A stretch of DNA of 64,000 nt from the NCBI GenBank assembly GCA_014529385.2, contig CM043959.1:85913029-85977028 (forward strand), read 5' to 3'. The notes beneath the pieces were generated by a model. It saw nothing but the letters and a program-made list of their open reading frames with translations. It was not told the DNA's origin and did not search any database. A program made the translations under genes and the position numbers. Shown in pieces: positions 55,172 through 64,000 of this stretch. The stretch's first letter is position 1, and every line of letters begins with the position of its first letter. Source of the DNA: Adiantum capillus-veneris (lineage: Eukaryota > Streptophyta > Polypodiopsida > Polypodiales > Pteridaceae).

Positions 55172-55190
55172 TATACCCCCCTCTTGAAAG
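55172..55190 (-). promoter_or_regulatory. Polypurine tract
   Basis: The minus strand reads tttcaagaggggggtata against the LTR. Confidence 0.8.
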
Positions 55191-56050
55191 AATTGTAATC
55201 GCCCTCGATTACGCCTCGAAAATCAGACATAAACCATATACCATTTTAGTAGACAGTGACTTTAAGTATCGACGCACTAGACAACAGAAATTCGCACTTG
55301 CACAAAAAAAAACAGTCACCGAACATTCAAATCACATATAGATTATATCACACCAAATGTAGAACCATGACTCTTGGCAACGTGTTTAAGAATCGCATCT
55401 AAATCCACACCTACCCTCATTGATGTCGGACTAACTAATTCTTATTGCAATCATGTCTATAGATTCTTAAGACCAAATGTTGCAGTCATTTCGTCTTTCA
55501 ATCTTGTACTCAAAGACAATCACATAAGTGAATATTCATAAATCAACTTCATTTTTGGGAATTCCAACTCATCAATCACACACTGAGTTCATATTGAATA
55601 GAGTGTTTTAGTCATTCAACCTAGTCATCTTATCACTCTATAACCATCTAATCCCTCGGTAACTCTTGATGTGCTCACCACATTATCATTCAATTTTCCA
55701 TCATCTGTTATATTATCATTATTCGAAATTCGTGATTCTTGTATTGAATCGTGATCCGGTTCATTCTTGAGTCATCATTTCTACCAATTGCATTCATACG
55801 CAAATTTGCCATGATCTCATTCTTAATTTCATCTGTACTCTATTCACAAATATCCAGACCTTCCAAACACATTAATTTCATACATAAATCAGAGTCATCT
55901 TCAAAACTTTTTATAAAAATTATTCATTCATAAAGTCATAAAGCAAAATACTATGAGCACATCAGTATCTTTTTTATTTTCTATCTAGCATTTATTCCGG
56001 AGCGAGTATCTTTTTGCCCAGTTCTATTTCAATCTATCTGTCGTTGTCAT
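55191..56050 (-). other. Family A 3' region with integrase tail remnant
   Basis: Aligns with 14041-14840. Near 55970-56040 ggagcgagtatctttttgc matches ggaacgagtacctccttgc of element A, the tail after integrase. No active frame. Confidence 0.6.
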
Positions 56051-57540
56051 TCTTATGCCTTGTTGGACATTACACAAATATATGTCCTTATTTTTCACAG
56101 TAAAAACACTTCCCGGTTTTAAGGTATTTGTTTGTCTATTCCTTTGTCAGTCGCAGACCTGCATCTTTTGTTTCTCTTCTTCTGTCATCATTTGTCAAAA
56201 AATTTTATGTTGGATAATTCAAGTTACCTTAATGCATAGAAAACCCTTTCTTAGCATCTCCCATCAGTTGCTATATGGAATCAGATTTCTGTAATGAACA
56301 ATAATCTCGTATCTCTTTGGGAAGTTTACAGCAAAATCCCTCGATCCGCTACTTGAACTTGATCTTTTTAAAGGATGAGGTAAGAAGAAAAGCATCCCAA
56401 ATCTATTGCAATACCTATCCAAAGTATCTCTACCTTTGCCATCCTAAGATGATTCCAAGCAGTAATCACATCATGTTTGTACTCGAGTGAGCCACGAGGA
56501 AATAAAAAGTCTCTTCAACAACAGCTATTTTGTCGATGCTTCTTTTCATAATAGAAGAGTCGACCACCATGTCCGTGCATTTCCTTTTCAATAGAATGTT
56601 TCCCTTCTAATCTTGGAGTGCTCTGAATAGCATCCTCCAAAAATGCTATGTCAAACTATTGAATAGAAGCGAGTCCTTGTGTATCTCAAAAACCTGAAAA
56701 GGTATCAAATGTTATTGCTTGTCCACCCTTCTTAAATTCTTTGGTCTTCTTGCTCTTATCTTTGAGAAATTTGTATTGATTGACTATTAAAGTGCTTCCT
56801 TTTAGAATAAAACATCTGGTCATCAGAGTCCGAACTCTCAAAAGAGGATGAATCCTCCTTAGAACTCTCAAAAAATTTATGAGATTTGTGGTGGGATCTG
56901 CTTTTCTTGGCCGCCTTCTTGTTCTTTCCATGCCTTTGTTTCTTTTGTCATTTCTTGCCCATTTTTGTCCTCATCAGTGGAATCAAAAGAGAAAGAGTTG
57001 TCGAAATTATCAAAAGAGGATGAGGATGAGGATGAGCTGAACACTCCCTCAAAGTATAGTGCTTCTTGGCTTTTCGTGCATTTGCAAACAATTAATGTTG
57101 ACCCAAATAACCAAGGTAATCTGTTTCCTCGCTATGTCTCCTTGGAGGATTTATGGTCTTCAATATTTGGTTGACTCGTCGTTCGATCACATCATCAACT
57201 TCATCTTCAATTTACATCCATGGGACAAGTGTTTCTTCAATGGTGAATCAATGGTTGTACGCCACGGGAATGCATCTCATCAATTCAGTGTCGGGTCAAA
57301 AATTTTGTATACTGGGGATCCTTCAGATACTAGAGAATGTGCTTAGCACAAGCATCAACCTATTGTTGATAGTGCATCTCCGTTCATTCATACTCGGTAG
57401 GACGTGGAGGCCAGGTACGATTGCCCATTTGAAATCTCCATACTTTCACCCGATCCAAATTGTCGGCTAGGTTCATCTGATACTTGCGGGATTCTTCATT
57501 TGAATCCATGTGTGTCATGCTAAAAGGATTGGATTTCCTG
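56051..57540 (-). pseudogene. Family A gag with CCHC knuckle
   Basis: From 57500 down: MDSNEESRKYQ, NLADNLDRVKVW, FQMGNRTWPPRPTEYE, then weaker capsid sequence and a basic Ser/Lys-rich stretch (56931-56686). The knuckle at about 56066-56112 reads GKCFYCEK-stop-GHIFV-stop-CPT: ligands C, C, H, C are all kept, and a stop codon again stands just before the last Cys. Deletion of pol begins right after it. Confidence 0.65.
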
Positions 57541-57560
57541 ATGAAAGGAAAATCAATTGA

Positions 57561-57572
57561 GCTCTGATACCA
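57561..57572 (-). promoter_or_regulatory. Primer-binding site, initiator tRNA-Met
   Basis: The minus strand reads tggtatcagagc, a perfect match to the usual plant site, one base from the LTR. Confidence 0.9.
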
Positions 57573-57573
57573 C

Positions 57574-58100
57574 TGTTACAAACTTAGGTACCCCAAGTCA
57601 AAAATCTGGCACATCACATGAGAGAATCACTTAAAAGACTTCACAAACTTTATGATAGTTTTAAAAAAGAGTTTATGGCCCGGTGTAGTTTCATGCCCAA
57701 AGATATTGGTCCTAGAATCCGACGTCCCTTTCGGTATTTGTTTTTATATTAATGATTGAGAAAAGTTGCAGAGTCCTACGATCCTCTCTGCTCAGCTTAT
57801 CGCCAATAGACTGGGTTGAGGAGGTCCTCAAGTTCTTATTTATGGGCCCATGGCCTTCAAAATCAAAAGCAACTACATGAAAAGTTGCAAACTCGAAATC
57901 TCCTTGGCCCAATAGCAGCCAATGTGAATCGTGGAAATTAGTACAGCCTAGCACGAGGCACAGTACAAAACACGAGAATTCATATTGCTGCCACGTCAGC
58001 ATGTTAGCGTAGTTTTCAAACTTTTGTATAGTTGTCCATACTACCCGCTTCTCATAAGCTTTTGTCCCGGGTGGTCATGCCACATCCTCACTTTGTGACA
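57574..58100 (-). repeat. Family A element 2, 5' LTR
   Basis: 527 bases, tgttacaaac to ctttgtgaca, colinear with 54642-55171. Confidence 0.9.
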
Positions 58101-58105
58101 TGACG

Positions 58106-58467
58106 ACATCGTCTATCATTGACTCTAGGAAGGATCAACAATAGTAAGATATGGGAGTCTTGTCAAACTGTTATGAGCACGTCTCGAGTTAGAATAAAGC
58201 AAGGAGATACTGACAATACATAAGACGGAAACTTCATTATGACACTTATTCTTGATTACAATACCTATACTTGATCAAGAAACTTGGATTACAAGACCTA
58301 ACCTACAAGGTGACACGTGATTACAAGAACAAGGCTAGATACCTTGCAAAAACCTCACAGTTGTTCTTGGCAAGACTAAGGGGTTTGTAGACCAAGACCT
58401 CTATTTATACTAAAGCCTAAAGAGATTTAAGGGTCTTTTAGGTTCTTCCTTCTACAAAGGTTTGACA
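58106..58467 (-). repeat. Chromovirus B leader and LTR, copy 2
   Basis: The leader (58106-58168) and an LTR starting tgttatgagc at 58169 match 20150-20470, including the ctatttatact TATA box. After the box only a short ttcttccttctac stretch remains, so the TTCnnGAA array is lost here; the LTR seems to end at tttgaca (58467). Confidence 0.72.
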
Positions 58468-58929
58468 TAAGTAATGATGTAGGTGATGACATGAGGGATG
58501 ATGTAGGTGATGATGTGAGCCGATGTGTCTATGAACTCAATGCAAAAACCGTCACATATTGCCTTCTAGAACCAAAAAATTTATCCTCAATTGTGGGATT
58601 AAAAACTATTCACACTTCTGACATTCATGCAACTTCAAATCTCAGAAAATTGATCATTCAGCCATGCATTCTTGTGCCATGATAGCCATGCACACACACC
58701 TCAATTGCATACAAAAATCGATCTTCTGGCCAATTGCTTAGCTAATTCCTATAAAAGGTTATTAGATTCGGCTTGTGGAATCAATCACATACCCAAGACC
58801 AAATTCATAACCAATGTCTATAAAATGTCATTGGATCCTACTTGTGATATACAACATCCAAGATCATAGTTATTATTATAATCATAATCTTTATTAATCA
58901 TAAATTCATACAAAAGAATTTTCAATTCA
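58468..58929. other. No gene recognised
   Basis: Begins with gatgtaggtgatg repeated twice (58477-58514). No frame. Confidence 0.4.
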
Positions 58930-59451
58930 CCATCAATCTTTATTCATAGTTTCTTGCCTTTGACTCATGATTCCTAGTCTGTTTGTCGTTGCTTGAGTAG
59001 CTTGATTATCAAAGTTAAACATCAAATCTCTGTTATTGTGCTTCAATTGAATGATTTGTTCTCTTGTGAAAAAGCAGATATGATGGTAGAGCCAAGGAAT
59101 TCTTAGTAGAACACATCCTCTCAATCCATAATATAGAAGTCAATTGGATCTCTGAATGTCTTAACTTGTGATCAAAGTAATCCGATCAATGGTGCTGATG
59201 ATGTGTAGGTTCCATTAACCATTTGTGCTTCAATTTGTGTCTCCCTTCTCAACACCCAATCTTGCAACTAGTTTTGGGGAGATAAAATTGTCTATGGAGC
59301 CTAAATCAAAGAGGATAAGGATACCTTGATCTTTAACTTTTTCCATAGCTTTACATGGCTCATTGGATACATTGGAAAGTGGCAAGGGGATACACACCCA
59401 GAACTCAAACAATCTGCCTCTGTAAAGCTCAGGGTAAATGCAGCACCCCAA
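58930..59451 (-). pseudogene. Gypsy D aspartic protease relict
   Basis: MEKVKDQGILILFDLGSIDN then FISPKLVARLGVEKG (59344-59233) is the gypsy protease active-site region, with D-L-G replacing D-S/T-G. Further down, IPWLYHHICFFTREQIIQLK then HNNRDLMFNFDNQ (59100-58980) is its C-terminal part. A frameshift lies between. The rest of the element is not seen. The upstream end merges with family C-like sequence at about 59397-59458. Confidence 0.65.
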
Positions 59452-61044
59452 TCCACTTCAAAATCCTTTCCTGCTAGCAGACCACTGCCTGCACACCTCT
59501 TGACTCAATCACACTATATTGGATCACGATCAATCACACACACACACACACACCGCATGACACAATTCACAGCTTCCCTTGTACACAAAGATCCTGTTTT
59601 CTCTCTCTTCACTCCAAGACACCGCCAGTTCGCGGGGGGCACACTTGCCTACACACCATTGGACACCATGGACACAAGCACAAAAGAAATAGAACAGAGG
59701 GGGGAAAGGGGAAATTACACCAAAGTGTAGGAAATCCTTGCATTCCTTTGCTTAGTTAAACCTAGTACAAATGGCCTTGTAGGCACGACCTCAACGGGCA
59801 CAAAAGTCTGATCAAGACAACCCTCGATGGTGCCGTCGCCAGGAATTGGACTTTCCTCCTCTTGCCTTCGTTGTCAAAGCACGCACGCACGTGAGCTCTT
59901 TACTCTCTCCAAAAGCCTCTCCTTGGGCTTGCCTCACCCTCGACCAAGAGAGTGTAGAAGAAGATCGACCCCCAAAACTCCTCCAGTTCTCCTCCTTCAA
60001 AGAAAGAAGTCCTCCTTTTTTTTCCCCAACGAGGAAACGAAGGCGCCATCGTTGCTCCCTTGCTCTTCTTTTTGTTTTTTTCAAACCTCATAAAAAAGAC
60101 CTCTGCACTAGCAGCTTTTGGGGCCTCCCTCCCACTTCTTTTTGCACCTTTTCCTCTTAACTCCAAAGCTCGGCCCTTGTGTTTTTTCTTCCCTCCAAAG
60201 TGCAACCACCATTTCCTTTTTGCACTCATTAAATAGGAATTTCATAACCTTCCCATGTCGTCGATGCTCTCCAATGTCGAATTTGGCAAACACCCACCTT
60301 GTCAATGCATTGGAACTCCATCTTGCTCACTCAAAGCCATGAGAAATTTTTTCGCACTTCAACTTTTTCAAGGTCGTCAATCAAAACCACCAAAAGACGG
60401 AAAAATGTTTGTGACCACCTCACATTGTCCTTGGCGTATCTAGTCGCCCATGGTTCCAATTTGCAAGCCATTGATTTCAACTGACTCCATGAATTACATG
60501 CTACATTGCCAAACAAGAAAACACATGACAACACATCTTTTAATGCGGACAACTTGGTACACACCCTACCCCCGGTAAACTTTCAAATGTCCATAACTTT
60601 TCTATCTAGACTCTGATTGACAATCCGAAAAGACCACCATGCTCCACAACTCAAGCTTCACATGCGTACTTGGATGTTCCCGCCCGGGACACCTGTCCCC
60701 ATCTACCCTATCCGTCAGGGATCTACAAAATCTTCCAACTTTGAACTAGCGTATCTTTCACACTAAAGCTCTGTTTGACGAGATGTTTGGACGATCCTCT
60801 AGAGCATCTCAAACACTACATTCCTGGTCACATTCCCCACATTTTGAACATCTTGATCGTCCATCCCAATTATCCCAATTTCGAGGCCTCCTTGCCTAAA
60901 AGACCACTTTGAGCATACATTTTTGTTACCACTGTCTTGCCCAGGTCTCCCACACTGGCTTTAACCCTTTACCATGCACTTGCTTACATACACAACATTG
61001 CACTTAACACGTTCCATCACGGACCAAATTTGGTTGCACCATCA
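59397..61044 (-). repeat. Family C LTR (3' LTR of the minus-strand element)
   Basis: The minus strand starts tgatggtgcaacc at 61044 and aligns with 32100-33750 to gcagattgtttgag (about 59405). The true end is uncertain because the following protease relict also starts here. It contains a (CA)n run at 59537-59553. Confidence 0.75.
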
Positions 61045-61201
61045 AATTGCCCACCCCCAAGTTGAACATTTATGTTCAACCACAAGCATATTTACAGAAC
61101 TTGAAACGTGCAACACTTTGCTACCACTCAAGCATCTTGAAAAAGGCACAACTATATGTACAATATGTACAACATTGCATATTCGTTAGTCCTAAGTCTC
61201 C

Positions 61202-62165
61202 TCAGGTGGGTTGCCCAACCCCCCTAGCTACAATTTGGTTTACATCAAGCACCAAACCTCTATCAAGGTTCAGCTTAAGCCTCACCTTGTTCACCTTGTT
61301 TCTAAGCAGCTTGCCGTTTGCCCATATTAATTGTTGGAAAATCTTTTTGTACCTTGTACGGACCCATCCACTTTTTCTTGAACTTATTTTGGAAACTAAA
61401 ATCCAAATAGCTCTCATAATTCATCACCAGATCACCTTCTTCTATCCTTTTATCGAGCAAGCTCTGATTAAACTTAACAATTTGCTTCTCTCCCTACGTT
61501 ACATAATAATCTGTTGCTACCTCCCTGTTCATCTGCAATGCTTGGAGATGAACAATTTGATCCTGTAGCATCCTGTAATGTGCGGGATTGACTCTCTACA
61601 TCCCCTTTAAAGCTTCCAATTGCATCTGCACAGTCAACACCGCCTCCTTACCGTAGACCAATTCAAATGGGGTAAAATTGGTCGCCACCTTGTACGACGT
61701 CCTGTATGCCCACAAACTTTTTTTGAGATTCACTTCCCACTCCACCTCCTGCTTGTAAACATACTTTGTCATCATCTTTGCTGCTTTGGCCATTTTCACT
61801 TTCTACCAAACCATTGTATTGAGGATAAGGTGAATAAAATTGGTGTTGAACACCCAGATTCTCCACTAAAGCCTTCATAAGTTTACTCCTAAATCCTTCT
61901 CCTCTATCCAACAAGAGCACCCATGGCACTCCGGACAACAACAAACGCTGTCAAAAACAAACTGAGCTACCACATGAGCATTTACCTCCTTCACGGATTT
62001 GGCTTTGACCCACCTGGTAAGGTAGTCAATCGTCACTACAATGTGCTTTTTTTTCCTTGCCGACTTCAAGAGAGGACCAATGGCGATCATGACCGACTTT
62101 TGAAAAGCATTTTGAGCAATGATAGCTCCTTGCAACTCATCTATCAGCATCATTTCACCCATAGT
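61202..62165 (-). pseudogene. Family C2 integrase
   Basis: AIGPLLKSARKKKHIVVTID then YLTRWVKAKSVKEVNAHVVA starts the core (with its first Asp). GVPWVLLLDRGEGF carries the second Asp, and QYNGLVESENGQ the Glu. LWAYRTSYKVATNFTPFELV then YGKEAVL and the C-terminal frame ending QIVARGVGQPT (61202) complete it. Frameshifts occur near 61920, 61790 and 61430. The catalytic D, D and E can all be placed. Confidence 0.8.
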
Positions 62166-62399
62166 CTGGCATTCGTGGCATGTCTTTCACCAATAGTGTA
62201 CATCACGTACTATAATGGACCACCAAAAACCTTCTCTCAAGATTCAAAAATAAACCTAGTCTTTCCCCTAATGTCCACTCTCCTCCTAACATTTCTGTAG
62301 CACCATATCAATTTCTTCCTTGTAAAGTACCCTTCGTACCACTTCATCTTGTCCATAGGTCATAAGATCCTCTCCTATCAGTGTAAATTTGCAAAACTT

Positions 62400-62940
62400 C
62401 TACACTACCCTCCACTTTTGTAGCTTCGACAATCTTTCAGAGCACTGATCAATGCTCAAAAAGTCTTCAATATCTTTTAATGTCTCACGACCAGCATAGA
62501 TGGCGGGGGCCACATATATCCATATAATCTGTACTTGTATCTTCCTGCTTGCAAGCTGATCTGCTTCTTGGTTCTGCTCTCTTCTAACATGCTTGAACTG
62601 AACCTCTTCAAAAAACATCAACAACTTCTTGATGGCATAGAACCAATGCTTTAATGAATATTGTTTCACTTGCCATTGTCCCAACAACTGCTTGATGACT
62701 AGCAGTGCATCACCTTTCACTACTAGCCTTGAGATACAAAACTTGACACAGCTTCAAATCTAAGTGGAGGGTGAGATACTCCGCCTCATTAGTGATGTGA
62801 ACATCCTCCAAGTCGTAGACTTTTGAAAAGATCACCCTGTCATGTGGATCCTGTATCACCACACCTCCGCGTGACTTCTGTAATATCCTTTTGTATGCTC
62901 CATCAAACCACATGGTAAAAGCTCCCACTAAATCAAGTTC
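62400..62940 (-). pseudogene. Family C2 second RNase H
   Basis: GAFTMWFDGAYKRILQKSRG, GVVIQDPHDRVIFSKVYDLE, then TNEAEYLTLHLDL; after a frameshift MKGDALLVIKQLLGQWQVK and REQNQEADQLASRK. It keeps the Asp, Glu and Asp of type I RNase H. Same position as the domain at 30145-30690. Confidence 0.8.
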
Positions 62941-62949
62941 CTATTTGGT

Positions 62950-63430
62950 TTCACCCCACACCACCCTGGGATAGATTTACAAATCAACGGCCTTGCTGAC
63001 CAAAATATCCGCCAGGTGAGATCGACTTGTATGGTCACTTCTAAATTTAAACTCGAACTCATGTAGCTCTATCACCCACTTCATGATACGCTTCCTTGGC
63101 TTCAAGTGCAGCATTACCTCTGGCAATAAATTGTTGGCCGTCAGCGCAGAAAACTTTTGCACCATGAGATACACCTGAACTTCGTGCAAGCAAAAACTAA
63201 GGCCATGACCCACTGTTTGGCTTTGGTGTAGGTTGCATCCCCAGACCTTGTCATCCTACTTTACAAATAAATAGGTTTATAGCTTCTTCTAATCTTCTAC
63301 AATAGTATTGCCCCAATGGCTACGGTGTCTACTGTCCTGGCAACATAAAAATCATCTTCATAATTGGGAGGACACCCCGTAGGCAGTTGACACAGGAGTT
63401 CCTTCACCCTGTCAAAAGCCACTTGAGCCT
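62950..63430 (-). pseudogene. Family C2 first RNase H
   Basis: EDDFYVARTVDTVAIGAILL, then after a shift VGHGLSFCLHEVQVYLM and LTANNLLPEVMLHLKPRKRI, then WVIELHEFEFKFRSDHTSRS. Follows the RT connection. Confidence 0.72.
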
Positions 63431-63981
63431 CTTTATCCCATCCAAAACCATACACTTCTTGCACCCTCTTTTGTAGGGGTATACATACTGCGATAGCATC
63501 CAAAAGACCTTGGCAGATACTTCAGTCTATGCACAGATGACGCTAAACCTTGTGTGCTGGAAGGAGGCTCGATCAAGACTAGAGCCTTGACCTTTTTTGG
63601 ATCCGCTTCAATTTCATTTTGTGATACCACATGGACCAACAATGACACTCGAGATTGTGCTAATGTGTACTTCTTGGGGTTCAGCTGACCTCCCTCTTCA
63701 TCCAGCCTTTGAGAACATAGCCGCAACTTCAACAAATAATCCACCCTTAAGCTATAACATCCAATGTTGTCCATGAAAACCCTGATAAATCTGTCTAGAT
63801 AGGGACCAAGAACCCTATTCATCCAGTCTTGAAAGGTAGCATAGGCATTTGCCAGCCCAAATGGCATCCTACGATAAGCAAAACAACCCCATGGAGAGAT
63901 GAAGATAGTCTTCAATTGATCCTCCAGTGCAATCCCTATCTGAAAGTAACCGGAAAATCCATCCATATAGAATACCTTCAT
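63431..63981 (-). pseudogene. Family C2 reverse transcriptase
   Basis: An open frame of about 180 codons: FYMDGFSGYFQIGIALEDQL, FISPWGCFAYRRMPFGLANA, FQDWMNRVLGPYLDRFIRVF then MDNIGCYS. The second catalytic Asp of FMDD is Asn here, which would abolish activity. The thumb EADPKKVKALVLIEPPSSTQ follows. Confidence 0.85.
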
Positions 63982-64000
63982 TAGGAAAAGAATGGGGTGT

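Larger units (their letters stand above)
54642..58100 (-). mobile_element. Family A gypsy, gag-retaining deletion derivative
   Basis: LTRs 54642-55171 and 57574-58100. A perfect tRNA-Met primer site lies inside the right LTR and a polypurine tract inside the left one. Target duplication tgatg/tgacg (54637-54641 and 58101-58105). The interior (2.4 kb) holds gag with a CCHC knuckle and, directly beyond it, the integrase tail and 3' region known from element A. Protease, RT, RNase H and the integrase core are deleted. It sits in a chromovirus B gag leader. Confidence 0.85.
61045..64000 (-). mobile_element. Family C gypsy element 2 (minus strand), cut by window end
   Basis: PPT (about 61050-61065), integrase, second RNase H, first RNase H and RT, colinear with 32099-29100 of the plus-strand copy. 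It continues past 64000, where protease and gag would lie. It is decayed, but the frames are rather longer than in the plus copy. Confidence 0.85.

Noticed and set aside
57561-57572. Possible tRNA gene fragment
   Set aside because: Only the 12 bases complementary to the tRNA-Met 3' end are present, next to an LTR: a primer-binding site.
59326-60342. Open frames of 60-134 codons in 59326-60342 on both strands
   Set aside because: They fall in the family C LTR; the corresponding LTRs at 26439 and 32100 do not keep the same frames.

Overview
The window looks like gene-poor heterochromatin of a land plant. Nearly everything recognisable is LTR retrotransposon sequence or tandem repeat. Pointers to a plant are Ty3/gypsy chromoviruses with a chromodomain after integrase, a Tat-like gypsy family with a second RNase H domain, Athila/Tat-type gypsy relicts, and Ty1/copia elements primed from initiator tRNA-Met (tggtatcagagc-type sites). 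I see no host protein gene, rRNA, tRNA or CRISPR array, and I cannot name the species.

Layout. 1-3.9 kb: non-coding sequence with two copies of a hairpin repeat, a 38-base C run, an 85-bp duplication and a 110-bp minisatellite. 3.9-8.07 kb: gag-protease relict of gypsy family C, split by a 2.2-kb copia deletion derivative (4193-6394). 8.07-36.2 kb: one array of about nine monomers of a ~1.15-kb satellite. It is interrupted by a chimeric gypsy nest (element A with chromovirus B inside, 13473-21387, TSD ccacc), by a long family C gypsy element (23304-33757) whose 5' LTR holds an intact gag-only copia element (24121-26438, TSD gtgtc), and by a ~460-bp TIR element. 36.2-41.3 kb: mostly unrecognised sequence with simple repeats. 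41.3-49.5 kb: an Athila/Tat-like gypsy (F, minus strand), split by a solo LTR (41904-42782, TSD atacg) and by a gag-only copia relict (45120-47013, TSD cattg). 49.5-53.3 kb: copia relict H. 54.1-58.5 kb: a chromovirus B relict split by a pol-less family A gypsy (54642-58100, TSD tgatg/tgacg). 58.5-64 kb: a gypsy protease relict (D), then a family C element on the minus strand that runs off the window.

Main points. (1) The chromovirus B LTR carries about 240 bp of TTCnnGAAnn repeats (heat-shock-element type, 10-bp period) just upstream of a TATAAATAG box, the layout expected of a heat-inducible promoter. (2) Four LTR elements keep gag up to the CCHC knuckle but lack protease, integrase core and RT; one has an intact 282-codon gag. 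(3) The satellite array begins and ends at the same monomer phase, and its first monomer continues a gypsy polyprotein reading frame. (4) Three unrelated gag relicts have a stop codon at the same place, just before the last Cys of the zinc knuckle.

All boundaries were read by eye. Those fixed by a TSD or LTR terminus are good to a base or two; domain limits inside decayed elements are approximate.
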